Below are positions 21,679 through 31,966 of a stretch of 64,000 bases of DNA, one piece after another (within the stretch, counting starts at the first letter, position 1; each line of letters starts with the position of its first letter). The notes under the pieces were generated by a model that had not been told where the DNA came from, ran no database searches, and worked only from the letters and a program-made list of their open reading frames with translations. The stretch comes from Mesodorylaimus sp. YZB2_4. Lineage: Eukaryota; Nematoda; Enoplea; Dorylaimida; Dorylaimidae. A program made the translations under genes and the position numbers. The DNA is taken from the NCBI GenBank assembly GCA_030248295.1, contig JASANH010001582.1, forward strand, positions 1 through 64,000, written 5' to 3'.

Positions 21679-23882
21679 ATGGGAAGGACTTGCAGAGTCC
21701 AGGTATCTTTCTTGGTTTTTTCGACAGGTGAGATAGGCCAGAAATAGATTCTTCTAACATAAAATCGGTATACAAGACAAATCTTGTATTTTAGCCTTTA
21801 GTCTTGTGCAATCTGATGATATCCAAATCCATGATCTTCCAAAACCGAACGATTCAGATGAGGTTGCCTTGGCCATTTTTCGAGTCCAAGACACCTATTT
21901 GCTGACTCCAGCAGACGTGATTGCTCAACATTTCGGGAACTCTGGCGAGGCGAAGCTTGCATCAGGTAACCACTGTTTTTTCATCAATATGCAAATAATA
22001 AGCCGATCATTTCAGCACTCGATTGTTTCAATATTGCAATGGTGGCGTATTCTAGATCGGACTTTTACCACGCTCTTATGTGGCTTCAAGAAGCTCAACG
22101 GATACTGGAGAATGAGTTAGAATCTGAACCATCACTCAGCCATTTAGATTTATGGCGACCCTTGGCAGTGTCTTTACACAAACAGAACAACTGGTACCAC
22201 GCGTATCAGGTCTCAAAAAAATTAAAGGCATTGTTCAAAATCATGGATAAGTCTGAAGTGGAACTGGCCTTGGAAGAATATACTGAACTGAAGGAACTAA
22301 TGTCTATAGAATACAACGATGAGGATACGAGCCCCATCGTGAATAAGAGAAGCAATGACCAGAATATCGCGTACGAGCAAATCTGCAGACGTGGTGCACA
22401 GGTATTGTAGGGTCTGATTGTGAGATCAACTAAATTGGCGGTTTCCCCTTGCTGAACGTCGTGCGCAATTTAAGCCACGTAAGATTTCTGTTCCGCACAA
22501 GTTAGACCCTTAAGTACAGCAACATGAGCAAGTACAGGCGGTTGCGCAAAACCACAACCTCGAGATTGCGCGGGACTCGGACCCAGCAGGACTCTGGGAT
22601 TATCAGTCCAGCGTGCTAACCAATACAGCCACTAATCAGACAACAAATGACTTTCCGATCTAATTTCGTTTCGTTATAGACACCCCCGTTATCATGTCAT
22701 TACGCTATGAAGACATCATTTTCAAGATTAGCGCCAACAAAAGTTGAAGTTTTGCACGAAAATCCTCCTGTTCTCATATTTAGATCTATTATTAGCAGTA
22801 ATGAAAGTCAAATTATCCAATCACTGGCAAATAGTCAGGTAGGACAGAGATAAGGCAGGTTGTCAGTGGGCTATGGATAAAATTTTTGCGGGCATTTTGG
22901 ACGCGATTCTTTCATTCCGCACTTGGTTGCTCGAAATGACTCGTGATAACCTCCTCAGCTCCATCAAATTGTGAGCAGGGTATGCCATATAGTTTTCTGC
23001 GTTTTAGCTGGAACGGGGAAAAGTGATCGTGGGCAAGAGTCGGGTACAAAGTGAAATTAGAACCAGCACCACGTATGCCACAGATTCCACCATCCTTCCT
23101 TCCCATGGACTAAAACTTTTATTTTCAGAGCGTGGTTGCACAAAACAGGACACCCTCTGATTAATGTTATCCATAAACGGATTCAGGATCACACTGGATT
23201 GGATATGGAATCCGCTGACCCGTTGCAGGTACCACTTTTGTTGCAAATGTGCAATTAATACCGTCAGGTGCGTTCTGCAGGTTGCTAGGTATGGCTTCGG
23301 TGGACATTACTATTTTCACTTTGATCATATGACGGTAATATTACTTCCTCGAGTTGCAAAAATTAACCAGTAAATTTAAAAAACATGACAGGACAAAATG
23401 CGAAAAAAATATGGTTATCACGGATCGTATAACGAAATTTCAGGCGATCGCATGGCGACGCTAATGTTTTATGTAAGTAACAATATTTTGATGAAAAGGC
23501 GCGCGTTTTTTATCCGGAATTTTAATTGATTCACTGGACACACCGGTCCATGACAGACCACTCTGTTTCAGCTAACGGAACCGGAAGCGGGTGGTTCGAC
23601 TGCATTTCCATATTTGTCCCTAGTCATTCCTCCAACAAAGGTTTGTGGTCAAATAAACAAAGAAATCCTTCATTTGTGGTTACAGCAGTAAGAATTTTTC
23701 AGAATGACGCTGTATTTTGGTACAATATGAGGAAAGATGGCAGTGGAATTAAGGAATCCATGCACGGTGGATGCCCAGTCCTGAGGGGAACAAAATGGGT
23801 TGCCAATCAATGGATAAGAGAACGTGGTCAGGAATTTTCAAGGCCATGTGCTTTGCAAAGCGATGCGATGGACTTGATTTGA
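21679..23882 (+). CDS. P4HA-5: short prolyl 4-hydroxylase alpha lacking the P4Ha_N module
   Basis: Exons: 21679-21727, 21795-21965, 22016-22401, 22680-22838, 23008-23072, 23129-23228, 23281-23334, 23392-23472, 23572-23640, 23703-23882. They sum to exactly 438 codons (437 residues), against about 535 in the other copies. The first exon encodes the start of a signal peptide ([13 protein letters not shown] across the junction). It splices in phase to the exon equivalent to exon 3 of the other copies, skipping the dimerising P4Ha_N module. The peptide-binding domain ([20 protein letters not shown]) and the dioxygenase domain are complete. Iron ligands are HFD in HYYFHFDH, the distal His is in MHGGCPV and the Lys in RGTKW. 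Loss of the N-module suggests it may not assemble the usual tetramer (inference). It is bracketed by direct repeat C. Confidence 0.9.
22545..22645 (-). mobile_element. tRNA-like sequence (SINE head or tRNA pseudogene) in P4HA-5 intron 3
   Basis: On the minus strand a Box A-like TGGCTGTATTGGTTAGCACG is followed after a plausible anticodon arm (CTGGACTGATAATCCCAG) by GGGTCCGAGTCCC, a Box B variant. The anticodon stem is imperfect (one extra C), so a working tRNA is unlikely. No second copy was found in the window. Confidence 0.5.
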
Positions 23883-25201
23883 AAATGATCTTACGTAGGT
23901 ATTATGTTCTGCAGATGCACTGATGAGGGCTTGGGGGTGTGCATAAATACTGCACTTGACGTCTAAGTTGTTACGAATGATTTACCAAGTTCTCGAAACA
24001 CCGTTCTTCCACGTGTTACTCTACATGGCATATTGCAGCAAGCATCTCACATGTAACCTTAAAAAGCCCAACTTCTGTACTCACAACCTAAAATAACTAT
24101 AAGTAATCTACTTAGCGATGCATTCACTCGCATTAGCATCTATGCACATCTAAAAACGAGGTCTGACGAAAAATCTCCCGAAATATGACAAAACGACTAG
24201 CCTCTAGTGCCGATTCCAGAATTATATAAAACTTCTGTCTACTGCCAAAAACGGCATGCATATGTTCATTACAGACTTGTATACTTGTCCCAAAGTTTTA
24301 AAAGTTCAGTTTGATCACTCAGATTCTCTATTCGGATCCTCCTTCGTAGTAGCTAGGCTTTATATCTAACTTCCTTGTTCCTCATCGAAATGGCAACAAA
24401 GGCGGAACTGAACACCAGTTCACATGCCGGGTACAAAAGTGATGGCTTCCTCCAACAAGATCCACGCGTCGGGATCTCACGTGACATTGTCGGACGCATA
24501 CACATTCTTGTTCCCAGTTTTGCCGCCCAGCCCCGTCTTGTCGTCGCGCACTTCGAAGACCTTATCGAACAGGTCATCCGTTAGGCCTCCATGTAACGGC
24601 AGCATCTTGTAAGTCGTCCATAAGGTGAGGAACTGCAAGCCATCATTAAAATTTTGATTGACGTGAGCAGCTTCTTAAGCAGCGAGCAGGAGGCTACTAT
24701 TCTGGATCTTGTACGGAGCTTCATGTTTGGCTTAAACAAAGATTTTGTCTTTTTTAACGCCTTCAGGCAATATTGTTTGAATTTTTAATTTAGCGCTTGG
24801 CAGTTGGCTTATGTATATTTGATTGCAAAGAGCAAAGAAATTTCTTGTCGTCCAAGCATAACTCGATCGTCCTCTTCTCATCAGCGTCACGCATCGGAGC
24901 GAAAGATGCTCTAGGCCAACACATAGTCGATTAATTGGTACACTCTCGAAGCTTGATTATTGTGTTTCTACGTTTTGCCGAGCGTCACCAGAAACTATTC
25001 TGTTTTGATCATTTGCCTTTTCTGATTGCCAGCAGGTATGTATAGATAATGGAGGGTCATATGCTCCAAAAACAGTTCGCCTAACTCGACAAGAGCTGTC
25101 AGGTAGTCAGTCGCATCTCGCTTTTGGTGGCATAGAGTGAGGCTCGGTTGGCTAAGGTAGAAGGAACCTGTGATTGTGATAAATTTGAAACCCCGGTCAG
25201 T
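23883..25201. other. Intergenic stretch between P4HA-5 and the receptor gene
   Basis: No supported gene. It holds direct repeat C (24326-24650). The frame of the receptor gene is open from 25148 but has no ATG before 25202. Confidence 0.5.
24326..24650 (-). repeat. Direct repeat 'C' right of P4HA-5
   Basis: Same orientation as 20634-20965. On the minus strand, from about 24625 down to 24365, it reads a protein-like frame (for example LPLHGGLTDDLFDKVFEVRD and DPDAWILLEEAITFVPG) broken by two stops. This suggests both copies derive from a coding element or gene fragment. The family was not recognised. Confidence 0.8.
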
Positions 25202-26251
25202 ATGTCTGGAGATAATCAAACCAATCTATCGAGCCTTTCATGCCAATTGAGCGATAACTATGAATATGCAGCCTACGTATTGAACATATCAGCCTACTGG
25301 TTCCTACCGCCTTTCTATTTCACCTTTGGATTGATTGGGCACTTGGTTTGCATATTCGTATTCAAAAAAGAGATCATAGCTAATATGGCTTATGGATATC
25401 AAATCCTGGTGGCGGCTTGTAAGCTGGTTGAAATTGTGGTTATAACTATATATATCCTATTTTCTACTTTCTCTGGTTTCGGTCCGTCGAAAGGTTTTAC
25501 ATTTTTTCAAGGTAACTACGCCCTCATGGTGTCCGTGGCTAGAGTATGGATTCCTGGGCAGGGAGTCGTGGCCAGTCTGTCTATACTCTCCCTCTCCGCC
25601 ATGGCAGTCGATCGCGCATTCGCACTCTACGATCCGATTGGCCACAATAAACTGAATCACAGGTTTCATCAGATCATTGCTGGAGTCTTGTGCGCTTTAA
25701 TATCCGTTGGCATCGGCGCAGATACATTCGTCAGATTCGATGTCGTCGAAAATCAAGGTCAATATCGAATCGTTCAAAACACGGCGTTTCTGTCGAGTCA
25801 TTTGGTATTTTACATGAACACGGGTCGACAAGCGGTGCGATTTATTGCTATGATCACTATGATACTAGCCAATGTGATCTTTATACGCCAATTCAGGCAA
25901 AGGCAAACGAAAGTGGCCAACATGGTGCTCAGAAATAATGCGAATCATGCTGAGCAAAGAGCCAAAGAGAAAACTTTATTCACGATTGTGGTTATTATTT
26001 CGACAACTTGCGCCTTGTCGACAGGATGGCTCCTAATTTCTAGCATCCTCTACGTAGCGTGGCCGAAGTTCAGTGCGTGCGAAGGGAAGATCATAATTCA
26101 CATTTACACCACGACCATGCTGCTGACTGGCATGGCCGAATTCTATTTAGTTTTGTTGGCCAATAAGCGATTTAGGCAGGTGGCGAAAAGTGTGATAAGA
26201 TCATATCACACTAAAATTGTGAATGGGCTCTCGAAACTCCTTTATCACTGA
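25202..26251 (+). CDS. Intronless seven-transmembrane receptor, divergent rhodopsin-like GPCR
   Basis: 349 residues from the ATG at 25202. The N-terminus carries NxS/T glycosylation sites (NQTN, NLSS). Seven hydrophobic helices can be placed at about residues 33-56, 62-88, 110-140, 153-175, 208-228, 255-283 and 295-318. Helix 3 ends in AVDRAFALYDP, a DRY-like box in which Tyr is replaced by Ala, followed by the usual Pro eight residues after Arg. Helix 6 lacks a clear CWxP, and helix 7 (TGMAEFYLVLLANKRFR) lacks NPxxY. It is therefore a divergent class-A-like orphan receptor, and the ligand cannot be guessed. One exon, probably retrogene-like or belonging to a lineage-specific intronless family. 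Confidence 0.85.
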   Translation: MSGDNQTNLSSLSCQLSDNYEYAAYVLNISAYWFLPPFYFTFGLIGHLVCIFVFKKEIIANMAYGYQILVAACKLVEIVVITIYILFSTFSGFGPSKGFTFFQGNYALMVSVARVWIPGQGVVASLSILSLSAMAVDRAFALYDPIGHNKLNHRFHQIIAGVLCALISVGIGADTFVRFDVVENQGQYRIVQNTAFLSSHLVFYMNTGRQAVRFIAMITMILANVIFIRQFRQRQTKVANMVLRNNANHAEQRAKEKTLFTIVVIISTTCALSTGWLLISSILYVAWPKFSACEGKIIIHIYTTTMLLTGMAEFYLVLLANKRFRQVAKSVIRSYHTKIVNGLSKLLYH

Positions 26252-26991
26252 GGCCCTCATCGCCATATTAGATTCTATGAACGTATTCTCGGTCTATGGA
26301 TATACGAATATGAGCGATCGATCGATCGGACTTGCAATCCACAGCCGCAAGAGAATTATCTGAGATAATGAGGCTTTACAATCTACACTGTGTATGATTT
26401 GTTGTACGCTTCTTTTTTTCCACTTTTGCTCTTTAGTCTTTGCTCTTCATTTGTTCCACCCTCTTCGTTTGGACCTAAGCGTGGCATCCTCGTTTAGGTC
26501 TCTTTGAGAGTAAGTTCAGGTCTCTTGTGTATGCTTCCCATTACGCTCCACGATGTGCTTGACCTATGCTCACCCTAAACGATTTCAAAGTCGCACTTTT
26601 ACTTTTAGAAAAGCATCCAGAGTCGATGCTTGTGCTAATATGTATGCTGAACACTGGCTTTTTACCTTCTGCTGTCCGTACGCCTGGTAAGATTACAGTT
26701 GCTTGGCAGCTATTCATAGTCAAAATGGCTGTTGCTGCACTGAAAACTATTTGCGCCACTCTTACGATACCTACTACGTAGCTCTGTGGAATGAAGATTT
26801 GGCCAAATCGTGTCTGTGGGACTAGGACATGCCTCTCACGTTGGGTGCGCAATACAGATGAGTGTTCGTCTCACTCATGGTGTGTGTCATGTGTCATGTG
26901 TGTTGTAATATGTTGAAAGAGAAATGGGAAAGTATTGTTCGCTAAGGTGTCATTGTAGTGTAAGATGCCCATACCTGTCAGAATTGTCAGA

Positions 26992-27100
26992 CGAATCTGA
27001 TCGAGAGGTTTGCGACTTCGCCCCCCCCCTACTACTAATCAGGGGACAGCTCCCTTACACCACTCCGCCACGAGTGGCTGATTAGCAATATCCTCTCGCC
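26992..27100 (-). mobile_element. SINE family 2, copy 1 (tRNA-like, minus strand)
   Basis: On the minus strand GTGGCGGAGTGGTGTAAGG resembles a Ser/Leu-type Box A and AGTCGCAAACC a degenerate Box B. A near-identical copy lies at 27581-27690 in the same orientation, and both are flanked by GTCAGAATTGTCA-like sequence. Confidence 0.65.
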
Positions 27101-27236
27101 CAGCACCACTTTTCGTGTACCAGCAATTCAGCCTGCGACGCGAGCCCGGCGGTTAAGCCTGCGAATCGCCATGAGACCTACTCGTGCAAGACCGATACAG
27201 CGTCGGACTTTCGGGTTCGCCGGAGGTTTCTATGAT

Positions 27237-27396
27237 GGATCCTCGTGGCCTGGTGGGTTAGGCGTCTACCTCTCTCGCCAGGTGCGCAGTTACGGGCGAG
27301 TGTTCGACTCGCGGGCCGGTAAATCATTTGGTGTCAAATGTGCCCCTTCACCCTCGAGTGCGCATAAGCGTTTGGTGATGTGGTAAAACATGAACA
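27237..27396 (+). mobile_element. SINE family 1, copy between the two family 2 copies
   Basis: Head with TGGCCTGGTGGGTTAGGCG (Box A) and TGTTCGACTCG (Box B), then the tail with CACCCTCGAGTGCGCATAAG and ATGTGGTAAAACATGA. It aligns along its length with 12714-12872, with more substitutions in the tail. Confidence 0.8.
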
Positions 27397-27580
27397 TGAA
27401 ATCGATATCAATCCCCCTTTCCCGGGGGACATTCCACCTTATTGGGGAACTTTCTCACCCCCAACTGGGAAAGGGGTTCTGATCCATCGCCTCCATATTG
27501 GCGAACTCAGATACCGTCATCAGATCTTCGATGACTGCTATCCTACCCGTGCTCAGTCAGTCGAGCCGGGCTCAGCTTTC

Positions 27581-27690
27581 ACGAATCTGATCGAGAGGTT
27601 TGCGACTTCGCCCCCACTACTACTAACCAGGGAACAGCTCCCTTACACCACTCCGCCACGAGTGGCTGATTAGCAATAGCCTCTCGTCAG
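27581..27690 (-). mobile_element. SINE family 2, copy 2 (tRNA-like, minus strand)
   Basis: Direct repeat of 26992-27100 (CGAATCTGATCGAGAGGTTT through GAGTGGCTGATTAGCAATA), differing mainly in the length of a C run. The two copies are 590 bases apart. Confidence 0.7.
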
Positions 27691-29457
27691 AATTGTCATA
27701 ATTCTGACATATATTGACATAATGAGAATCATAAAAAAATAGGCTTTTTCTCTACAAATTGCAGGTAATGCGCGATCGAAGAACGTAAAAATTGTCTTCC
27801 GCACAATTCCAAGCATCGCCGTTGAAGTGCACAACCTTTCGAGGTGCTCATGTGTACAGTTTGGAAAGTACTGTAGATGTTTTCGATCAGCCTTCGACGA
27901 TGCCTCTTTTATTTTTGAGCAATGGGCACAAATTGCCGCTTAGGAAAGGTCATCGCCAGCGTAAGGCTTCCTGCTTTTAGAGGAGACAAATCTGAAAACA
28001 AGTGTTCACAAGAGGGCCGCCCAGAAAAAAGGAAGTCGACCGGTCAGCGCCTTTTGTTTTGCAAATAAGCTCAAAGCAATAGCGCGTTTTGTGCTGTGTT
28101 TTACTCGCGCACCAACAAAAGCAAACTGTAAAACATAGTCGCCTCGAGGCCGATTCTCTTCGCTGAGTGCCTTTTCTTGAGTGTGTGCGACCTTATACCT
28201 CGTGAAGGTTATTTTCTAATATACGGGGGTTCTAGCGTAAGAAATGAGACGAAGTTGAAAATCTGAAAAACAGCGCTACCTGATGACATCTTACAAATCA
28301 ATCAATGAGCCGTCGTATTGCAACCCAAGCTTGGGATCATGGGCTTTTGTATTATCATAGGTTTCCCTGTCTTGTTTAGCCCTTTTGGAGCTTGGTCAGA
28401 ACGGCTCAGAGGGAGCGAGTGGTCAGTCACGAGCAGTTCTTTGCACTCACATGTGTATCCCCTCATAGATTGTCGGATCTGAGGGCGGGAGACAAATTGC
28501 ACCAATCACTGAGGATCTTATTAGCAAAAAATCGTGACTAGCACTTCAGAAGAGTGAAGGTATAGTTACATATGCTTACATGTTTTCATTGTGTGTATTT
28601 AGTTTTTACTTTCAGATGATCAGGCTTCACCGACAAATGGACGAGGATCGTGGCAGAGCCACTGATATGTGGGCGTGGATAAGCAGTGCCCATGGTAGCA
28701 GTGGCTATGGACGTAGACGAGCTGGTGCCCAGGTTCGGTGCGGCATTAAGCTGTGATGTAAATTGTGGAATTTGCAATTGTTCACTATGGTTATTCACAG
28801 TGGTTTTGTTTTTGTTCACAGGACTGAAAAGAAAAGACTTTTCACCCGCTACTACACGTTTTTTGGCTGTAGTCCAACGGCCGGCCAAGATGATCTACCT
28901 GGATGATATTTTCAAGATTATCTCGACCGAATTGGAATCATGCTTTGAGGTTTTTCGTTTTCTTTACACTACAATATGTTTTTCACTGTGATTGCGAGAC
29001 ATAAAAAACATATCACTCTTGTTTCGATTCATTGGATACTTGTCAGTAGACGGGGCCGACCTTACTTATCTGGGCAAGGGCCACGATTGTGACAGTGAGG
29101 TTACGGCAAGGGCCACAGATATGGTATTTTCCATTTAGGGACTGGTTTATTTGCAACCAGAAGAGCTGGGATTTTGGGGATCTAGTAGGCATCAATAGCA
29201 AGGAAGGATAGCACAATAGTTTTGTTTCTGCAGCCATCACACCTTGCCCTGGGCAAAGTGTGATGGCACAGAAATCCTAATGATACTAATGTCGTATACG
29301 CGGAGAAGATCAGAGAGCCAGGAAGTCGTAGTCCTAGCTGCCAATACCAGTCAGTGTTTAATTCTAGTCTGGCAGCAACAGTCAAAGTCATTCATTCAAT
29401 TGCATCACGCTATTGAGGCACATAAGACAAGAACCGGTTGCACATACCACGCTCGCC

Positions 29458-30759
29458 CTAGTCACTGGATATTCTTATCGTCCCAGCCCTACCCACTCTC
29501 TGAGCCATAAAGCCTACTCCATGCGAACTGACCAGTTCAATGAACAGTATTGCGAGGGAGCTCGCCCAGCCGATAGCCACGAAACCGAAGCCCATATACA
29601 AAGAATTAGCATCGATGAATTTGGCCTCGGCAACGCGTGTTCTCCCGCACTGAGCTCTGTACCTTCGGCCGAGTTCGAGGTTTTGAAAATTTGGAATTGC
29701 GTGAGAGAGCACATCGGCGAATTTTAACATGGCACTGGCCTTGTTGCCCAATGCGAACGACAGAACAGGATCGATTTCCTCTGTGAGATCGTATTTCCAA
29801 AAGCACATACGTTGACAAGAAGAGTATAGAATTTCGCTGTAGCCAAAATAGATGTACTGTTGGGGCTCATCGCGCAATAGTTGGCATACGTGCTGCATAT
29901 TGTCTGCGAGAAAAAAGGACCCATTCTTGACCTTTAAGGCTTCATGAACGAATTGAAGGGACTGTGATCGAGACTCATCATCGTCCCGCAGCAGTCTCCA
30001 TCTTCGCGAATACATATTCTCCACTACTATCCGCGCTTTTCCAGATTTTATAAGTGTTACTAGTTCTTCCAATGATCGAAAAGGCTGCAGCTCTGTCTGC
30101 TGCAAAACTAGAGCCTTCAGTAATGAAGAATACGGAACTGCTATACTGGCTAAAGGGAAAAATATTAGAGCGTACACTAATCTTTTCGACAGGAGGACTC
30201 TCCCGGATAATTCGAACTGACAAGTCGCATTTTTAATCGCCGAAAGTAAAATAAAACCAATCCAGAGCGACAGCACTGTGCAAACCCAAACATTACCAGA
30301 AAAGGGCGAAGTCAAGAATGTCCACGGCGCGCTAACTGTGACTGATTGCGAGTTGGTCACTTCGGCGTTCACATAAAAGTTATATTTACTAATTAATAAA
30401 GGGGTGGTCACATAGAAATCTTTGATTGCCTGCTCAGTGACCACAATCTTAAATGGATAAATGTCCACCATGCTGTCCAATAAATCTTCAAACAGGACAC
30501 TCCTGTTGCTGTGACTGTACAGCCTCATAGTGAATGATGACCGAGGGTTGTTCGCAATGCACTTACCCCCTGTTTGCTGCATGCTGTAATATTCGCCCAA
30601 AAGTAGTTTTATCCAGAATAATGCAACTTGCACTTCTAATGCTTCACACGACTGAAAGACGTTTTTAAAAGTTGAAGCGCTATTACAATCCAGAATATTT
30701 GATTCATGCATGCCAACCACAAGTTTTCGACAAGGATCAGAAGTGAGGTAAGAGGTCAT
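29458..30759 (-). CDS. Ionotropic-receptor / glutamate-receptor-like channel without an amino-terminal domain
   Basis: 433 residues from the ATG at 30759, one exon. The order of parts fits the ionotropic glutamate receptor fold: a first ligand-binding lobe (KLVVGMHESN to TTPLLISKYNF), a first helix (NVWVCTVLSLWIGFILLSAI) and a third helix (YALIFFPLASIAVPYSSLLKALV). The third helix runs into PFRSLEELVTLIKSGKARI, the most conserved part of the family. Then come a second lobe and a last helix near the C-terminus (LYMGFGFVAIGWASSLAILF). The pore-loop segment between helices 1 and 3 is short and poorly conserved. There is no Venus-flytrap amino-terminal domain, as in arthropod ionotropic receptors. 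A signal peptide is not obvious, so a 5' exon may be missing. It is likely a chemosensory or divergent ligand-gated channel. Confidence 0.75.
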   Translation of the reverse strand: MTSYLTSDPCRKLVVGMHESNILDCNSASTFKNVFQSCEALEVQVALFWIKLLLGEYYSMQQTGGKCIANNPRSSFTMRLYSHSNRSVLFEDLLDSMVDIYPFKIVVTEQAIKDFYVTTPLLISKYNFYVNAEVTNSQSVTVSAPWTFLTSPFSGNVWVCTVLSLWIGFILLSAIKNATCQFELSGRVLLSKRLVYALIFFPLASIAVPYSSLLKALVLQQTELQPFRSLEELVTLIKSGKARIVVENMYSRRWRLLRDDDESRSQSLQFVHEALKVKNGSFFLADNMQHVCQLLRDEPQQYIYFGYSEILYSSCQRMCFWKYDLTEEIDPVLSFALGNKASAMLKFADVLSHAIPNFQNLELGRRYRAQCGRTRVAEAKFIDANSLYMGFGFVAIGWASSLAILFIELVSSHGVGFMAQRVGRAGTIRISSD

Positions 30760-31734
30760 GGTGAGCAACGAGCACTACAAGCAATACTTACACGAATTAT
30801 TAGGCAAAGTTATACGCGATAAAGTTATTTTGAACCGAGAATAATTTTCCTAGAGAGGCTGCTTTGGGAGAGGTTCAGCGAAGGTAAGAAATACGAAGTA
30901 ATTTGTTCTTGTTACAGTAAAAGACATTTTTACAGTTTGCTTAGGTCGGTATAAATGTAGCAGACATCGAACTGATAGCAGGAAAACGATACTCCAAATA
31001 GTTGTACGCAATGGGAACAAATGGTATTTGTTACAAAATAAACAGTGCTATTTCGCAATGATGATGAGCTATTCGAGTAAATTGTTCTCGAATGGTTTCG
31101 TCACGATCTGTAGCCAGTGCTAGCGATGTAACATTGCAGTCGATGTCTGTCGTTTTGTAAAAATGTAACACGTGAAGGAAGGAAGCACATGTATATCGTA
31201 GCTAGAGTCATCGGCTCAGGGGGTGTCGAGATTGAGCATGTATATGAAAGAGCGATTCGATCGCCATTTGTCACTATTCACATACCCGTATCAGTATAAC
31301 AGTACATTCTCAGCTTTACGAAAGTCAACATCTGGTGAAAACAGTTCTCGCACACACATTGGCCCGGCAGTTGTTAGTCTACGAGCATAAGTTGCAAAGG
31401 TTTCGGTGAAAGATATTTTATAAATAATTTACCATCCTGTTAATGGTGAGATGTCGTTTTGATGGGGCACATATCTTACTGTACATCAACGCTAGCGCCC
31501 CATCGATACTCGAACTCGGAAATCTTCAAAACTCCTGCCGATCGACTAACCTGCGCACTTTGCTGTATAATTTGCAGTTGCCTGGCCCTGAGTTTCGATC
31601 CTCGTTTCAGCCTGCACACAGCAGTTATGGCACAGCAGCTGACCGCTGGTGAATATTTGGCGATATCACACCAAATCATTGATATAACCTGATATAATCT
31701 AGATGCTGCAAATCACCCTGCATGTACTGTACTG

Positions 31735-31857
31735 GGCCATTTATTTAGTGTCAGCGCAGGCTTTTTGTTGCCTTTACCTATTTCACAGCACAATACTCAA
31801 CAATCATCAACGCAGAAGACAGCTCTGCGAGAATGGGTCCGCCATTTTCAGTTGCGC
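31735..31857 (+). repeat. Dispersed repeat 'E', two copies (second at 35010-35120)
   Basis: Both segments share GTGCAGGCTTTTTGTTGCC (or close), CACAGxACAATACTCAACAATCATC and a GCTCTGCGAGAA-GGGTCCGCCA block in the same orientation 3.3 kb apart. No coding capacity or Pol III promoter was noted. Confidence 0.7.
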
Positions 31858-31904
31858 AATTCTCTTACGATCCTTGTAAAGTAGGCTTTCAAAGTACTAT
31901 TGTA

Positions 31905-31966
31905 TCATGTCATGTCATACTTTTTCCATAGCCAAGCACTATATAGCGCATTCGAGGGCTAAGGAA
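31905..31966 (-). mobile_element. SINE family 1, 3'-tail fragment on the minus strand
   Basis: The reverse complement reads TCCTTAGCCCTCGAATGCGC, then TAGTGCTTGGCTATGGAAAA and AGTATGACATGACATG, which is the tail of the family 1 copies. The tRNA-like head is absent, as expected for 5'-truncated SINE insertions. Confidence 0.8.

Larger units (their letters stand above)
26252..29457. other. Three-kilobase repeat-rich intergenic region
   Basis: No convincing gene. It contains two SINE family 2 copies flanking a SINE family 1 copy (26992-27690). A plus-strand frame at 28686-28991 has a strong splice-acceptor-like site near 28822 followed by an open, protein-like stretch (KRKDFSPATTRFLAVVQRPA), but no partner exon or known domain was found. 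Confidence 0.5.

Noticed and set aside
31480-31560. tRNA-like arrangement on the minus strand near 31.5 kb
   Set aside because: One Box B-like word (GAGTTCGAGTA) but no convincing Box A, D-arm or acceptor pairing.
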